Source: Hysterangium stoloniferum | Lineage: Eukaryota > Basidiomycota > Agaricomycetes > Hysterangiales > Hysterangiaceae | DNA length: 64,000 nt | Reading direction: 5' to 3' | Assembly (NCBI GenBank): GCA_015178975.1 | Contig: WHVD01000015.1 | Location: 620,001 to 684,000, forward strand | In this document: positions 1-10,424 of the stretch, piece after piece | Layout of the letters: the number at the start of each line of letters is the position of its first letter | Position numbering within the stretch: the first letter of the stretch is position 1 | Made by a program: the position numbers and the translations under genes | The notes under the pieces: model-generated | What the model saw: the letters and a program-made list of their open reading frames with translations, nothing else | The model's database searches: none | What the model was told of the DNA's origin: nothing

Positions 1-408
1 TAGATGCCTTGTTCGATGAAGTATTAATTTGTCCTGTCAATAAAGCATGAGGCAAAGATAGGACATAGAGGCTCACGAATAAGGAAGTTGAAGAGATCTC
101 GAATAGAAGTTGAATTAATAAAACAATATTAATTATACAGATTATGATACAGGTTTTCTGACTGACTTCCTTTGCTTCTATCATTGCCCTTATATGCTAT
201 TTATCATTTATGTACCTATGATGATAATATGATATCAAAGTGAAATCATCAATGACATCAAACTGAGACAAGTCAAAGATATTTGAGATTGTCAAAGAAT
301 AGTCGAGTTGGAAGTTGAGTTGGAAATTGAGTTGAAGGAATGTCGAAGAAATGTCAAAGAAATATTAAATTGAATATTATCAAAATTTGAGTTTGTACAT
401 TCGTGACA
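1..408 (-). repeat. LTR family A, truncated by the window edge
   Basis: This matches the solo LTR at 36094-36558, including the block around 'gaagtattaatttgtcctgt' and the terminal 'gtacattc.tgaca'. It ends TGACA at 404-408. By comparison with the element at 39306-44923, whose gag-pol lies on the minus strand, the sense direction of family A here is minus, so position 408 is the 5' end of the LTR. The other end is outside the window. Confidence 0.75.
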
Positions 409-425
409 CTATCCAACCAGATGTC

Positions 426-548
426 ACCATTATTCAGGCAAACATGCAGGTGATGCAGGTCAACATACAGGTGATGACAGAGAACATACAGAACATACAG
501 GTAGATATACAGAGCATCCAGGTAGATATACATAACATCAACATTTAG
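426..548 (+). pseudogene. Short coiled-coil-like reading frame next to LTR-A
   Basis: A 40-codon open stretch with no good start, ending at a TAG, has a regular Ile/Val/Gln pattern (repeats of the kind NIQVDIQSIQ) that suggests a coiled coil. It lies inside the element to which LTR-A (1-408) belongs. Its place next to the 5' end of the LTR is where family-A elements carry an antisense gene (see 39813-40480), so it may be a remnant of that gene. It is too short to assign. Confidence 0.3.
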
Positions 549-720
549 GCATATGTACAGAACATCCAGGTAGATGTATGTACAAGCAATGCAGGGGAGT
601 ATAGTTGATTTGATGGATTTAACCACTGCTCAGTAAGGATTGCAAGTTCTTACTTTGTTAGGAGTTGTTGCTGATGGGCAAAGCAAATCCAACACCCTTA
701 TGTAATGTGGGCACCTATGT

Positions 721-770
721 CACGTGTCATGTCAAATGTCACACAATGACAATCACGTGATATACACGTG
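721..770. promoter_or_regulatory. Cluster of three CACGTG palindromes
   Basis: CACGTG occurs at 721-726, 754-759 and 765-770. This is the core E-box bound by bHLH factors. It lies in AT-rich repetitive DNA with no recognised gene nearby, so a function is only possible. The surrounding stretch from 549 to 1019 holds no coding sequence that I recognise. Confidence 0.25.
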
Positions 771-1019
771 TCAAATGTAAAACTTAACTTTATTTTAAGG
801 TTTGAACCTTCAATAATAACTTTATTTAATTTTCCCTTTAGATGTACATATGTAGTTGGACCCAGTTTCAATCTCTTAGGATTTCGGCTAAATACAAGTG
901 TGGCATTCTTAAGTCATTAGAACTTCTATTCTCCTACTCCTTATCTTGCCCTCTCCCTCTTGTTTCTTTTTGTGTTTTGGTAGCCTTGTTAGTGTTGCCC
1001 TAACAATTTAGGTCATTGA

Positions 1020-1066
1020 TGGGGTATGAAAGAAGAAGAAATTTTATTATTTCCAATTTTATATAG
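1020..1066 (-). other. Leader fragment resembling the antisense-gene promoter of family D
   Basis: Read on the minus strand, this stretch has TATATAAA followed by a TTTCTTCTTCTTT tract. The same arrangement precedes the antisense gene at 51324-51265. It directly abuts the LTR-D at 1067, so it appears to be a truncated copy of that 5' region. Confidence 0.4.
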
Positions 1067-1903
1067 TGTTAAGGAGTGTGTGGAGCTTATTGGAGGGTTT
1101 CTGGAGAAACCCACAGGAAAGCCAGTAGGACTTGGCTTCAGCTTATAGGCTGCATCCTCGCAAGATTGTGTTGCCCAATTTCAGATGGGTGGACAGGAAT
1201 CCTGGGGAGTCCAGGAGTGGTTGGTGGGTTGAGAGGTCAGGGAGTCAACTGCAGGAATTCTGTGGAGGTTGAGGGGTCGGGTGGTGATGAGATGGAGGTC
1301 AAGTAATAGATAGGTTGGAGCCTGTGGGCCCTGACAAGGTAAATAGTGGTGTGTTTCAAAGAGGAGATTAGAGTGGAAAATATACTGAGATTACTGGGGG
1401 GAATCTAAGCTGATTTTCTGACTGGATTGTATGTACAACATCTGCCAGACTATATAGACTGTGGAATGTATATCATACCAAATCCAGTAATAATGAAATC
1501 CAAACTAGTAATCATGAAATGAGATAAGTAAACACCAAATTGGTGTTAGGAATGGGAAAGAGTGGAGTGGAGTCCAAAACATGACAGGCCATTAGACCAT
1601 AACAGGAATGGGGTGGGAGCGGAGTCCAAAATGTGACAGGTCATTTGACTATAATGGGAACGGGGCTCAGTTAGAGGTCCGGTGACTGATGTGTGGGACA
1701 GGGTCAGAGATAGACAGGGATGATGTGCATGGAGTCCAGGTGGGTATTCCGGTGACTGGTACATGATATAATGAAGGTCAAGCATGGACAGGTCTGACAT
1801 CCGGAGTCTGGTGGGGTTTCTGGTAAACTGACAACTGGTGTGTAAAGGGGGCTGGTGCCTGTAGGGTAGTTCCCAGAGTCCAGCAGGTTTTCTGGTCATA
1901 ACA
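1067..1903 (-). repeat. LTR family D, full length
   Basis: This 837-bp LTR (sense strand minus) starts TGTTAAGG and ends CATAACA on the plus strand. It carries the family motif 'ggacttggcttcagcttata' near 1129. The body aligns with the copies at 28990-29821, 46777-47617 and 51470-52360. The flanks (TATAG left, ATTTT right) are not a target duplication, so it is probably the product of rearrangement or of insertion followed by deletion. Confidence 0.85.
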
Positions 1904-1919
1904 ATTTTGTGCACTTATG

Positions 1920-2030
1920 ATGCAAGCAGAACCAGTAACATTGATGGTTGTCACCTATGTAGACTCAGCAGTGAGTGACCACTTTTTCATCAAGGGCAAA
2001 GGTGTCGAAAATCCCCCATCTAATGATTGA
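1920..2030 (+). pseudogene. Possible Ty1/copia protease fragment
   Basis: A 36-residue reading frame contains YVDSAVSDHFF. This resembles the D-S-G/A-x-S-D/x-H active-site region of Ty1/copia aspartic proteases, in which the residue after DS is usually G or A. It is only a fragment, between an LTR and a gypsy gag. The assignment rests on this one motif. Confidence 0.3.
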
Positions 2031-2057
2031 CTGCCACTTTCAGATCCCGCCTCTGAG

Positions 2058-2795
2058 TTGTTAGCAATCACTTTAGAGAGATCGATGAATCACATGCTCG
2101 GAGAAGGCAGTAAGAAGGATCCAGAACCTCTGCAGTCAAAAGTCAATGCTCCAGAACCCTTCATGGGTTCCAACCCAAACAAACTTTCCACTTTCCTCAT
2201 GCAATGTCACTTCAATTTCTGTGATCGATCCACCGCATTCTCCATGGACTCTGGAAAAGTCAACTATGCACTTTCATACCTCTCAGGATCCACATTGAAA
2301 TGGTTTGAACTGGCTTTTATTGGACTTTCTGAGGAAGAGCCACTTTGGCTCAAAGATTGGGATGCTTTTGTTATGGAGCTAGAAACCAACTTTGGCCCAT
2401 ATGACCTGACTGGAGAAGCCAAGAATAATCTCACTAATCTTCATATGAAGGACACCCAGCACATCACGGACTATATTGTCCAGTTCAACAATCTTGCAGC
2501 TTGTTGTCAGTGGGGTGATCCCACTCTCCACCACCAGTTCTATGCCAGTCTGCCATCCCACCTTAAAGACGATGTCTCAAAAGGAGAAGATGGCAAGCCA
2601 AAAACACTGTCCTGTATGCATCTCAAGGCTCAAAACGTGGATGCACACTATTGGGAATGTTGCGTGGAAGTTGCCCATGAGACCTCCACAGACAAAGTGA
2701 ACACATCCACAGCCAATAAAAACAACAACAACACTTCATCCACCAGCAACCAAAACTCCACGCAATCCAATAAGAAGAACGATAAAAAGTCTTCT

Positions 2796-2827
<32 letters not shown>

Positions 2828-2912
2828 AGGTCAACAGTCCAGCAAGCAAACTGGAAAACCTGACCTCACAGGCAAGCTCGGACCCAATGGCAAATTGACC
2901 CCACAAGAATAA
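2058..2912 (+). CDS. gag: Ty3/gypsy gag capsid protein (element 1)
   Basis: This is a 284-residue retrotransposon Gag. It has the usual gypsy capsid pattern: a P-F-x-G-x-x-P/D-x-K-L-x-x-F-L start near residue 37, then LSYLSGSTLKWFE, DWDAFVMELETNFGPYD and a long polar tail rich in Asn, Ser and Lys (from about residue 215). The start used is the first in-frame ATG in the open stretch; the true N-terminus may lie upstream, because the element 2 gag has a longer N-terminal region. Gag forms the cytoplasmic virus-like particle that packages element RNA. The CAA/AAC run near 2800 codes for a poly-Asn stretch. Confidence 0.8.
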
Positions 2913-3060
2913 CCTTTGTCTCTTGTGTGGAAAACCCAGTCATCAAGTTCTGGAATATCTGTTGGCAAAAGCAAACTCTGAAAAAGGTCAAACAGCCAAG
3001 ACTTCCTCCATGGAATCCCCATTGAAGGACAAACCGGCTTCTGACTCAAAAAAAGAGTAA
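2910..3060 (+). pseudogene. Gag zinc knuckle of element 1, out of frame and mutated
   Basis: Just past the gag stop, another frame reads C-L-L-C-G-K-P-S-H-Q-V-L-E-Y. This is the C-x2-C-x4-H-x4-C nucleic-acid-binding knuckle with its last Cys changed to Tyr. Element 2 keeps an intact version (CLFCGKGRHKVSDC at about 7860-7900). The stop before the knuckle and the lost ligand show that the element is dead. Confidence 0.65.
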
Positions 3061-3145
3061 GCAACCCCATGGGCTCCGCACAGGTTGGGGTTGCATTGCC
3101 TCTCTGTGCATTAATGAGTTTACCCATCTCAATGCATCCACTCTT

Positions 3146-4775
3146 TTGAACTCTGACTTGTTTTTTGTTAAACTTATGTCTAATATGATTCTGAAATTCA
3201 TTTTTTCAGCACTCATAGATTCTGGCTCAACTCATTGTTTTTTAGATACAAAATTCACACAAAATAATCTGTTGTCTACTTATCCAATAAACCCGGTTGG
3301 CCTCCAACTTTTCAATGGCACAAGCAATTTGGTTATCACCCAAGCTTGCAATTCATCCATCTGTTTCCCATGTGGAACATCTCAGTTGGTCACTTTCTAT
3401 ATGACCCAGTTAGACTCAAGTTGCTCGGTTGCTGTAGGACATGACTGGCTTATCCACTACAATCCATTGATTGACTGGGTAGCAAACAGCATAACTTTCT
3501 GGACACCCACAGCTTCTGAGAAAACTGTACCTGACACAGCCTCCACAACACCCATGGCCTTCCTGGCACCTGCAGTCTTGACAACTCCTGTGATCCCTAC
3601 GGCACCCACAGCTTCCCCAGAACTCACGGCACCTCTGTCTATTTCTCTAATTAATGATGCAGCATTTATTAGGGCTACAAAAATGGATGGGTCCCAGGCA
3701 TTCACTATCAATTTAAAAATTGATGAAGCAACCAGTCGTTTCTCAACTCTGGTATCCATATCTGAGCAAACTGCTGATCTAGAAGGCATCCTGGAGAAAT
3801 ATCACGACTTTGTGGATGTTTTTAGTAAGCAAAAAGCTGACTGGCTTCCACCCCACAGAGAGTATGACTTAAAAATCGACCTTGAAGAAGGTGCCCAGCC
3901 ACCCCTTGGACATATTTACCCACTTTCATCCATGGAACTTTCTGCAATCCGGGGTTTCCTGGATGAACATTTGTCCATAGGTTTTATCAGACCCTCTAAG
4001 TCTCCTTTTGGAGCACCTGTTCTGTTTGTCAAGAAGAAGGATGGATCCCTTAGACTATGTGTTTATTTCAGAGGACTCAATGCTGTCACAAAAAAGGATA
4101 AGTATCCACTCCCACTTATATCTGATCTGCTTGATGCTCCACAGAATGCCCGGATTTATACCAAAATAGATTTTAAACATGCCTACCATTTGGTCCAGAT
4201 CTCTGCAGGAGATGAATGGAAAACCACTTTCAGAACCTATTATGGGGCCTTTGAGTGGTTGGTGATGCCCTTTGGACTCACCAATGCTCCATCTGTTTTT
4301 CAACATTTTATCAACAACATTTTCTCTGACATGCTTGATGTATGCGTCATTGTTTACTTGGACAACATTCTTATCTACTCTGAGGACCCTGCAGAACATG
4401 ACAAACAAGTCCATGAAGTTCTCTGGAGACTCAGACAACATGGTTTATTCACAAATGGTAAAAAATGTACTTTTGACATGGACTCCGTGGAATACCTGGG
4501 CTTCATAATGGGACCTGGCAGACTCTGCATGGATGAAACTAAAGTACAAGTCATCAAAGATTGGCGTGAACCCAGAAAAGTTAAAGATATACAATCTTTC
4601 CTCAGCTTTGCCTATTTTTATTAACGGTTTGTCCACAGATATTCTGAAATCACAGTTCCCCTTACCCATCTTATGTGCAAGGATACTCTGTGGAATTTCA
4701 ATGATAAGTGTCAAAACACTTTCAATCATTTAAAAGATTCTTTTTCTTCAGCTCAATTCTGTCACATTGGAAACC
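3146..4775 (+). pseudogene. pol: Ty3/gypsy pol: protease, reverse transcriptase, start of RNase H (element 1)
   Basis: An open frame runs to 4624 (492 residues) and continues past a stop to 4775. It begins with an aspartic protease domain (ALIDSGSTHCF at about residue 22). After a linker comes the reverse transcriptase: KYPLPLISDLLD, KIDFKHAYHLVQI, then VYLDNILIYSED in the catalytic motif. The second Asp of YLDD is Asn here (4355-4366), which should abolish polymerase activity. After the TAA at 4622-4624 the thumb and RNase H start is still readable. It is cut off at 4775 by LTR-B. Integrase and chromodomain are missing. Sister elements at 10425-13562 and 49886-50172 show that the family is a chromovirus. 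Confidence 0.85.
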
Positions 4776-5508
4776 TGTTAAGAACTGAAAACTGACTAAT
4801 GTCAGTGGCCGACAGGGACCGATCGGAAGGACTTGGCTTCAGCTTATGTGCTGCGCCCTTGCAAATATCTGTAGGGTGTCCTTAAATTTCATACAGGCAA
4901 AGACTAATCCTAAAGAGTTCCTTTCGGTGAGATACCGATCGGGACCGAAGGATAAGTCGAGTGTCGGGCCAAGGGGTCGGGGCCGGGAGTGGGTGAGCGC
5001 ACGCAAAGGCGGATGAGGGGATCCTTAGTATGAGACTGCTACAGACGTATGAGGGTATTCTGAGTCGATATTCTGATTGCCTAGTAACTACAACTACAGC
5101 GGGTTCATATACAAGTAACAGGTGTCTAGAAAATACTAACAGGGAGAAAGGCAGAAAATGGTATTAACAATAAGCTTGACTAGGAACGGGAAGTTTATGA
5201 TTAGTTCGGAGGCCGAAGAGATAACCAAGAGTGGAATTACAGAAAAGGAAATAGTTTGAGGACTACAAATATAGATAGACATATGTGAAACATAGGATAG
5301 AACGGATCATGATAATAAAAGGGTATCAAAAGTTTAACCAGATAGTACAAGTATATTTTGATGTGGGTGTAAATGGAGTTTGATCATCGCAAAAGCATAT
5401 GTCAGCTTCGGGGGCAATGGTTTCTGATGCGGTGACTTGAGTGATAACTTGAATCGTCGATAGGTGGCGATAACCTCGGGGCTGAACGGCTGTGACACGG
5501 TCGTAACA
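4776..5508 (-). repeat. LTR family B, solo, no target duplication
   Basis: This 733-bp LTR starts TGTTAAGAACTG and ends GTCGTAACA. It has the family block 'ggacttggcttcagcttatg' near 4831. The flanks are AAACC and CCGGG, so there is no 5-bp duplication. It joins two truncated pol genes in opposite orientation (element 1 on the left, element 2 on the right), which suggests recombination between two LTR-B copies or a rearrangement at the insertion. Confidence 0.85.
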
Positions 5509-7600
5509 CCGGGTTGGAAGTGAGTGCAGAAAGAATATCTTGATGTAATTGCTCAATGTCCATAATCATAACACTATGCATGATTGGATAGTAGAGGGAA
5601 GTTGCTTGAATAGATGTGGAAAGTTGCTGTGTTGTAAAAACTGGTTTCAAGTTATGCAGATTAACAATGGCGTAGTTACTTTCCCCCTCTTTAGGATAGA
5701 CATCCCATCATTGGGTCATGGCATCTGGTTTTCCACCAAGATGTCCAGGTCAGAAATGGATAATCATGTTGAAAGAAGAGAAAGATTTGGACCAGCGGGC
5801 TTGCTGGTGGGTCAAAGGTTTAGTGGTAGAAAAGTATTCAAGATTTTTGTAATTGGTAACGACATCAACGGGAGTTGCAGAACCTTCGAGGTAGTGCCAC
5901 CAATGTTTGAAAGCTTCAAAGATTGCCAAAAGTTCCTTATCATGAATGTCATAGTTGAGTTCAGACACTAAAAGTGTCCAAGAAAGGAATGTGACCAGAT
6001 AATTTCACCGTCAGAATCTTGAATGGAAAGAATCACAGCAATTGCATAATCGGAAGCATCGGTTTCCACAATAATTGGAACATCAGGTTTCCAATGAGAA
6101 AGAATTGGAGCAGAAGTGAAAGCATTTTTTAAAGTCTGGAAAGCAGAGTGGCATTTGTCGTCAAAAACCCATGGTTGAGATTTACGGGTAAGGTGAGTGA
6201 GTGGTATTGTAGTATCTGAATAGTTCTGAATAAAATGATGGTAGAAGTTTGTGAAACCTAAAAATGACTGAATGTCTTTGACTTTCCGTGGTTCGGGCCA
6301 ATCACGGACAACTTGAACCTTGGTTTCATCCATATGGAGACCATCGGGTCCAATAATGAAACCTAAATATTCAATAGAATCCATGTCAAAATAGCATTTT
6401 TTACCATTGGCAAAAAGACCATTCTTTTGGAGTCTTCAGAAAACTTTGCAGAATTGCTCATCATGAAGAGCAGAATCCTTGGAAAATACCAAAATGTTGT
6501 CCAAATAGACTATAACACATATCTCAAGCATGCCGGAAAATATATCATTAACAAAACATTGAAAAGCAGAAGGGGTGTTGGTAAGGCCAAATGGCATAAC
6601 CAACCATTCAAAGGATCCATAGTGAGTTCAAAAAGCAGTTTTCCATTCATCACCCTCAGCAATTCAGACCAAATGATAGGCATGTTTAAGGTCTTTTTGG
6701 TATAAATATGAGCTTTCCATGGGGCATCGAGTAAGTCAGTAATGAGTGGAAGTGGGTACTTATCTTTCCATGTGATGGAATTTAATCCTCTGAAATCGAC
6801 ACAGAGTCAAAGGGAGCCATCCTTCTTTCTGACGAAAAGGAAGGGTGCTCCATATGGAGACTTTGAGGGATGGATAAAACCCATCGACAGATGTTCATCC
6901 AGGAACTCCTGAATAGACAAAAGTTCCGATTGGGATAACAGGTAGATAGGTCCTAATGGAGGGTTTGAACCGGGCTCAATATCGATTTTTAAGTCATAAG
7001 GCCTGTGTGGTGCAAGCTGGTCAGCTTTTTGCTTACTGAAAATATCTGTGAAATCATGGTATTTTTCAGGAACTCCTTCCTTAGCTCGGATAATTCTGGA
7101 GTCAAAAAATGTCCAGATGCTTCATCAACTTTTAAGCTGATTGAAAAACACTGTGATCCGTCCAGTTTACTTGCCCTAACAAATGCTGAAGCATTGATAA
7201 GAGAGATTTTCAGAGGTTCAGAGGTTTTGGTAGAAACTGGAAGTGCCGTCGAGGCCAAAGAGGCTCTGGCCAGAATAGATGCTGCAGGAGGAATGGAAGT
7301 GTTGGGAATCTGGAAATTAATACTGCCCAATACCCAGTCAATCAACAGATTATATCAGGTGAGCCAGTTGTATCCAAGAACTACCGAACAGCTAGAGTCC
7401 AACTGTGTTACAAAAAAAGTAACCGTCTGGGATGTTCCACACGGGAACTGGATAGACATATTGCAGGCTTGAGTAATTGCCCTATTGCTAGTGCCATCAA
7501 ACAGATGCAAAGAAATTGTGGGAACAGAATGGAGTTTCAGATTATGTTTTGTGGCAAAGGTGGTATCTACAAAACAGTGTGGAGCTGGAATCTATCAGAG
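5509..7600 (-). pseudogene. pol: Ty3/gypsy pol, broken (element 2)
   Basis: On the minus strand, frame-shifted pieces cover the end of protease (about 7345-7600), the protease-RT linker with the family signature SLKVDEASGHF (about 7130), RT (about 6990-6385), RNase H (about 6384-5750) and the start of the integrase region (5650-5509). The RT motif is YLDN at 6496-6507, as in element 1. RNase H keeps the ELNYDIHDKELLAIFEAFKHW signature. LTR-B cuts the gene at 5508, so the integrase core is lost. Several frameshifts and stops make it non-functional. Confidence 0.8.
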
Positions 7601-7601
7601 C

Positions 7602-9601
7602 TCAGAATACTAAATTTCCAAGAAGGTCAGAAATGAGTTTTACAAATAGTGAGTTGGGATTAGAGAGAGCAGATGTGTTGAGACAGATAATCTCGGAAAC
7701 ATGGAGAGAGTCAATGCAACCCTCTGTCCATGCAGATTCTGGAGGGTTGCTTACTCTTTTTTTCGACTCCATGGTGGGTTTTTCCTTGGACATTGTAGTT
7801 GTAGAGGAAGTTACCACGTGAGCCTTGGAAGAGTTAGACTTAATGGTACAATCAGAAACCTTGTGTCTGCCTTTCCCACAGAAAAGGCAGAGATCATTAT
7901 CCATGCATCATTGTTTCTCCTTCGGGGTGAGTTTACTGTCGGTGCCCAACAAATAGGAAATGTTGGGTTTGTCGGAAGTTGACTGTTTTTCCTTGTTGGA
8001 TTTCTTGTCTTTTTTCCGATTGGAATTTGATTTGCCAGTATTAGTGCCAGAGTTGCCGGTGTTATTGCCTGAGTTATTGCCAGAAAACCTGCTAGTGTGT
8101 GAGAGGTATGGCGAAATACACTCAGGAAATATAGTCGGATGAGCTCTTACTATATCTCCTTTATTATTTCTATTTTCTCTCTTTTATTATATCTATAATT
8201 AGTTCGACGACCTATGTATGCGGTACATCAACTCTTGTGGGCGCACACATGCCAGACTTATGTATTCTAGCGCCCGTAGTTTAGAACTCAGACACTTTTA
8301 CACCGCAACCATGACTTACTCAGACACCTGTTAGTGTCCTGTAAGTTGTGATTGGTGTATTGTCTCGACCGTCACAGACGGGCTTTAGCTACTCATTCAA
8401 TCTGAGTTTTGAACTGTACCAGTCGAAACTCAATCCTTATCTCAACCCACGTGGACTACATCCACGCTACTCTATTATTCGACTCTCTAACTACTCTACT
8501 TGCACTCGAGCAGTCGTCCAGAATCACACTTAACAGTCAATTCTACTTATTCGTTCTAGCTATCTACCTTACTTTAGATAGCTACTTCTCTCTACCGTAT
8601 TGAACTAAGTAGTCAATACACATTCAGTCTGTATTAGACTTAGACAGTCAATACATCATGGTATCATACCTAAACAGTCAATATTCTTCGTATATAGAAC
8701 GGTTAGAACTTCTACCACTCTTCACAAGTTGACACCTTGTTGCTTTGAGAAGGTTCCATTGGATTCTCTTGGGAAACCTCGGCTTTTCGTTCCCAATAAC
8801 AGGCATCAGATGTCTGAGCTTTAATCCACATAAGTTGGAGAGTTTTCAGCTTCCCATCTTTGCAGATCTCATCTTTAAGGCGCGATGGAAGTCCCATATA
8901 GAAATGGTGCCTGAGGGCAGAATCATCCCAACCACATTGTGTGGTGAGGGTATTGAGCTTGACAAGTTAATTGGAAACTCATTGATTGTCCTTCATCTTA
9001 AGCATCATTAATTCATTTTCCACTTTGCGGGATTGATCGTAAGGTCCAAAATTAGTTTCCAGTTCTTCCACAAATGCATCCCAGTCATCGAGCCATACAG
9101 GTGTCTTATCAGATATTCCGGATAGTCCAGGTTCAAACCAATCCTGAGCAGTATCCTTGAGATAAGAGAGTTGAAATTGACTTTTCAACTGTTGGATTTA
9201 AATGCAGCAGGTTGATCACAGAAACTGAAATGGCATTGGAGAAGGAAACTCTTCAATTTTTTCGGATCCTTGCCAGTAAATGGTTTGGGTTCTTTAACTC
9301 CAGTGTGGGATGATTCTTTGCTTTCCTCAGCAGTTTTCAAATAGTCAGCAAATTTCACAATGGAGTTAACAAACAACATTTCAGTCAGTTCATCAGAAGA
9401 TTTCTTTTTCAATGTCTCCAGCTGTTCTTCTACTTCATTGTTGGAAGTGTTGGGAGTGTTGGGATCCTTCACTACCTCGGTAACGTCTTTGACAGAAGCT
9501 GATGCTGTCGGCTGAATTGGGGTTTCAGGTTGGGTGGTATAAAGTTGCAATGGGGATTGAAGTTGAGATGGTCCTTCGGCAGCTTTGCATTTGGGACCCA
9601 T
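7602..9601 (-). pseudogene. gag: Ty3/gypsy gag, interrupted by an LTR-like insertion (element 2)
   Basis: Gag starts MGPK at 9601. It reads a long N-terminal region to about 9185, where PFTGKDPKKLKSFLLQCHF is the capsid start. It continues in other frames at 9188-8979 (DWDAFVEELETNFGPYD) and 8897-8727. After the insertion at 8096-8726 it resumes in the Lys/Asn/Ser-rich tail and an intact CCHC knuckle (CLFCGKGRHKVSDC) in the 7904-7602 frame. The start lies 34 bp inside LTR-C (9636-10190), as expected for the first ORF after a 5' LTR. Frameshifts and the insertion break it. Confidence 0.8.
8096..8726. repeat. LTR-like insertion of another family, inside gag
   Basis: The gag reading frame stops at about 8727 and resumes at about 8095. 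The intervening 630 bp is unlike the other repeats. It starts TGTGTGAGAGG and ends CTCTTCACA, with TG...CA ends as in an LTR. No exact target duplication is visible (left GTAG, right AGTTG). It contains no ORF with recognisable homology. It may be a copia-type solo LTR. Confidence 0.5.
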
Positions 9602-9635
9602 GATGAGTGAGTCACAGAATTGAGATCTGATATAC

Positions 9636-10190
9636 TGTTAAGTGCTGTGTTGGAACTTATTCCAGAACTATCAGAAAGTCACGGGAAATTCAGAAACTAT
9701 CGCATAGGGTCAGGACATCAGCTTCAGCTTACAGTATGTGCTGCACCTCTACGCAAATGCTTAGAAGTCCTTAATTTCAAAGGTGGGACTTACACTGGAG
9801 GATATGGATATTCAGAGTTCCAAAGAGTTCCGAATATTGAGTGTACAGAAAGATGGAAGAGGGAATAAGAAACTAAGTGAATATCAGATCTAAAGTAAAG
9901 TACAAATTCACAGAAACTAATATAAGTCTTCTCATTATTGTATTACAAACTAAGACCACAATAAGATGGAAATGGAAATATTCCAAAATGGGAATACAAT
10001 AAAACGAATTGGGGATACATTACTCCGAAACAGGAATATAATAAACAAACAAGGGAATACTTGTCAATGGACAAATTACCAAATGTGGAACAAGGGAAGA
10101 TTATGGAAGATGCGGTAACTATGATGTTCTATAGTTGGAAGTCAGAAGTTGGAAGTTGGATATTGAAACATCTGAGAACGGGTTGTAACA
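9636..10190 (-). repeat. LTR family C, 5' LTR of element 2
   Basis: This 555-bp LTR starts TGTTAAGTGCTG and ends GGTTGTAACA on the plus strand. It matches the copy at 48176-48719. Its sense strand is minus, because gag of element 2 (MGPK at 9601) follows its 3' end after 34 bp. It carries a diverged version of the block shared by families B, D and E ('cagcttcagcttacagtatg' near 9719). No 3' partner remains. Confidence 0.85.
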
Positions 10191-10424
10191 GGAGTTTATG
10201 GTGGGTTACAAGGACTATGAAGTGTCCAATGTCATGGATTCTGGGAGCTCCAAGGGAACAGAAGAGATGGAGCAAGCTGTGGGGCCCAAGGAGCTCATGA
10301 TGAGTTTGTTGAGGTAGGAAAGAAGAAAAACCTGCCTATTGTAATAGAGGACTAGAAATATAGATGCCTTTTAACTACTTTAATGAGAAGTGTGAAAAGA
10401 TGGGGAAATCCACAGGATATCCAC
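10191..10424. other. Spacer between LTR-C and element 3
   Basis: No sequence homologous to a known gene is seen. A plus-strand ATG at 10198 opens about 39 codons with an acidic/Met-rich composition and then meets a GTAGGA splice-like site. Since this lies downstream of a chromovirus pol, where other families carry an antisense gene, it could be a scrap of such a gene, but the evidence is thin. Confidence 0.2.

Noticed and set aside
4776..5508. LTR-B as the 3' LTR of element 2
   Set aside because: Element 2 has a family-C 5' LTR, so the two LTRs do not match, and no polypurine tract precedes LTR-B here.
9636..10190. LTR-C as the 3' LTR of element 3
   Set aside because: There is no polypurine tract between the end of pol and the LTR; the gag start of element 2 follows the other end, so it is the 5' LTR of element 2.
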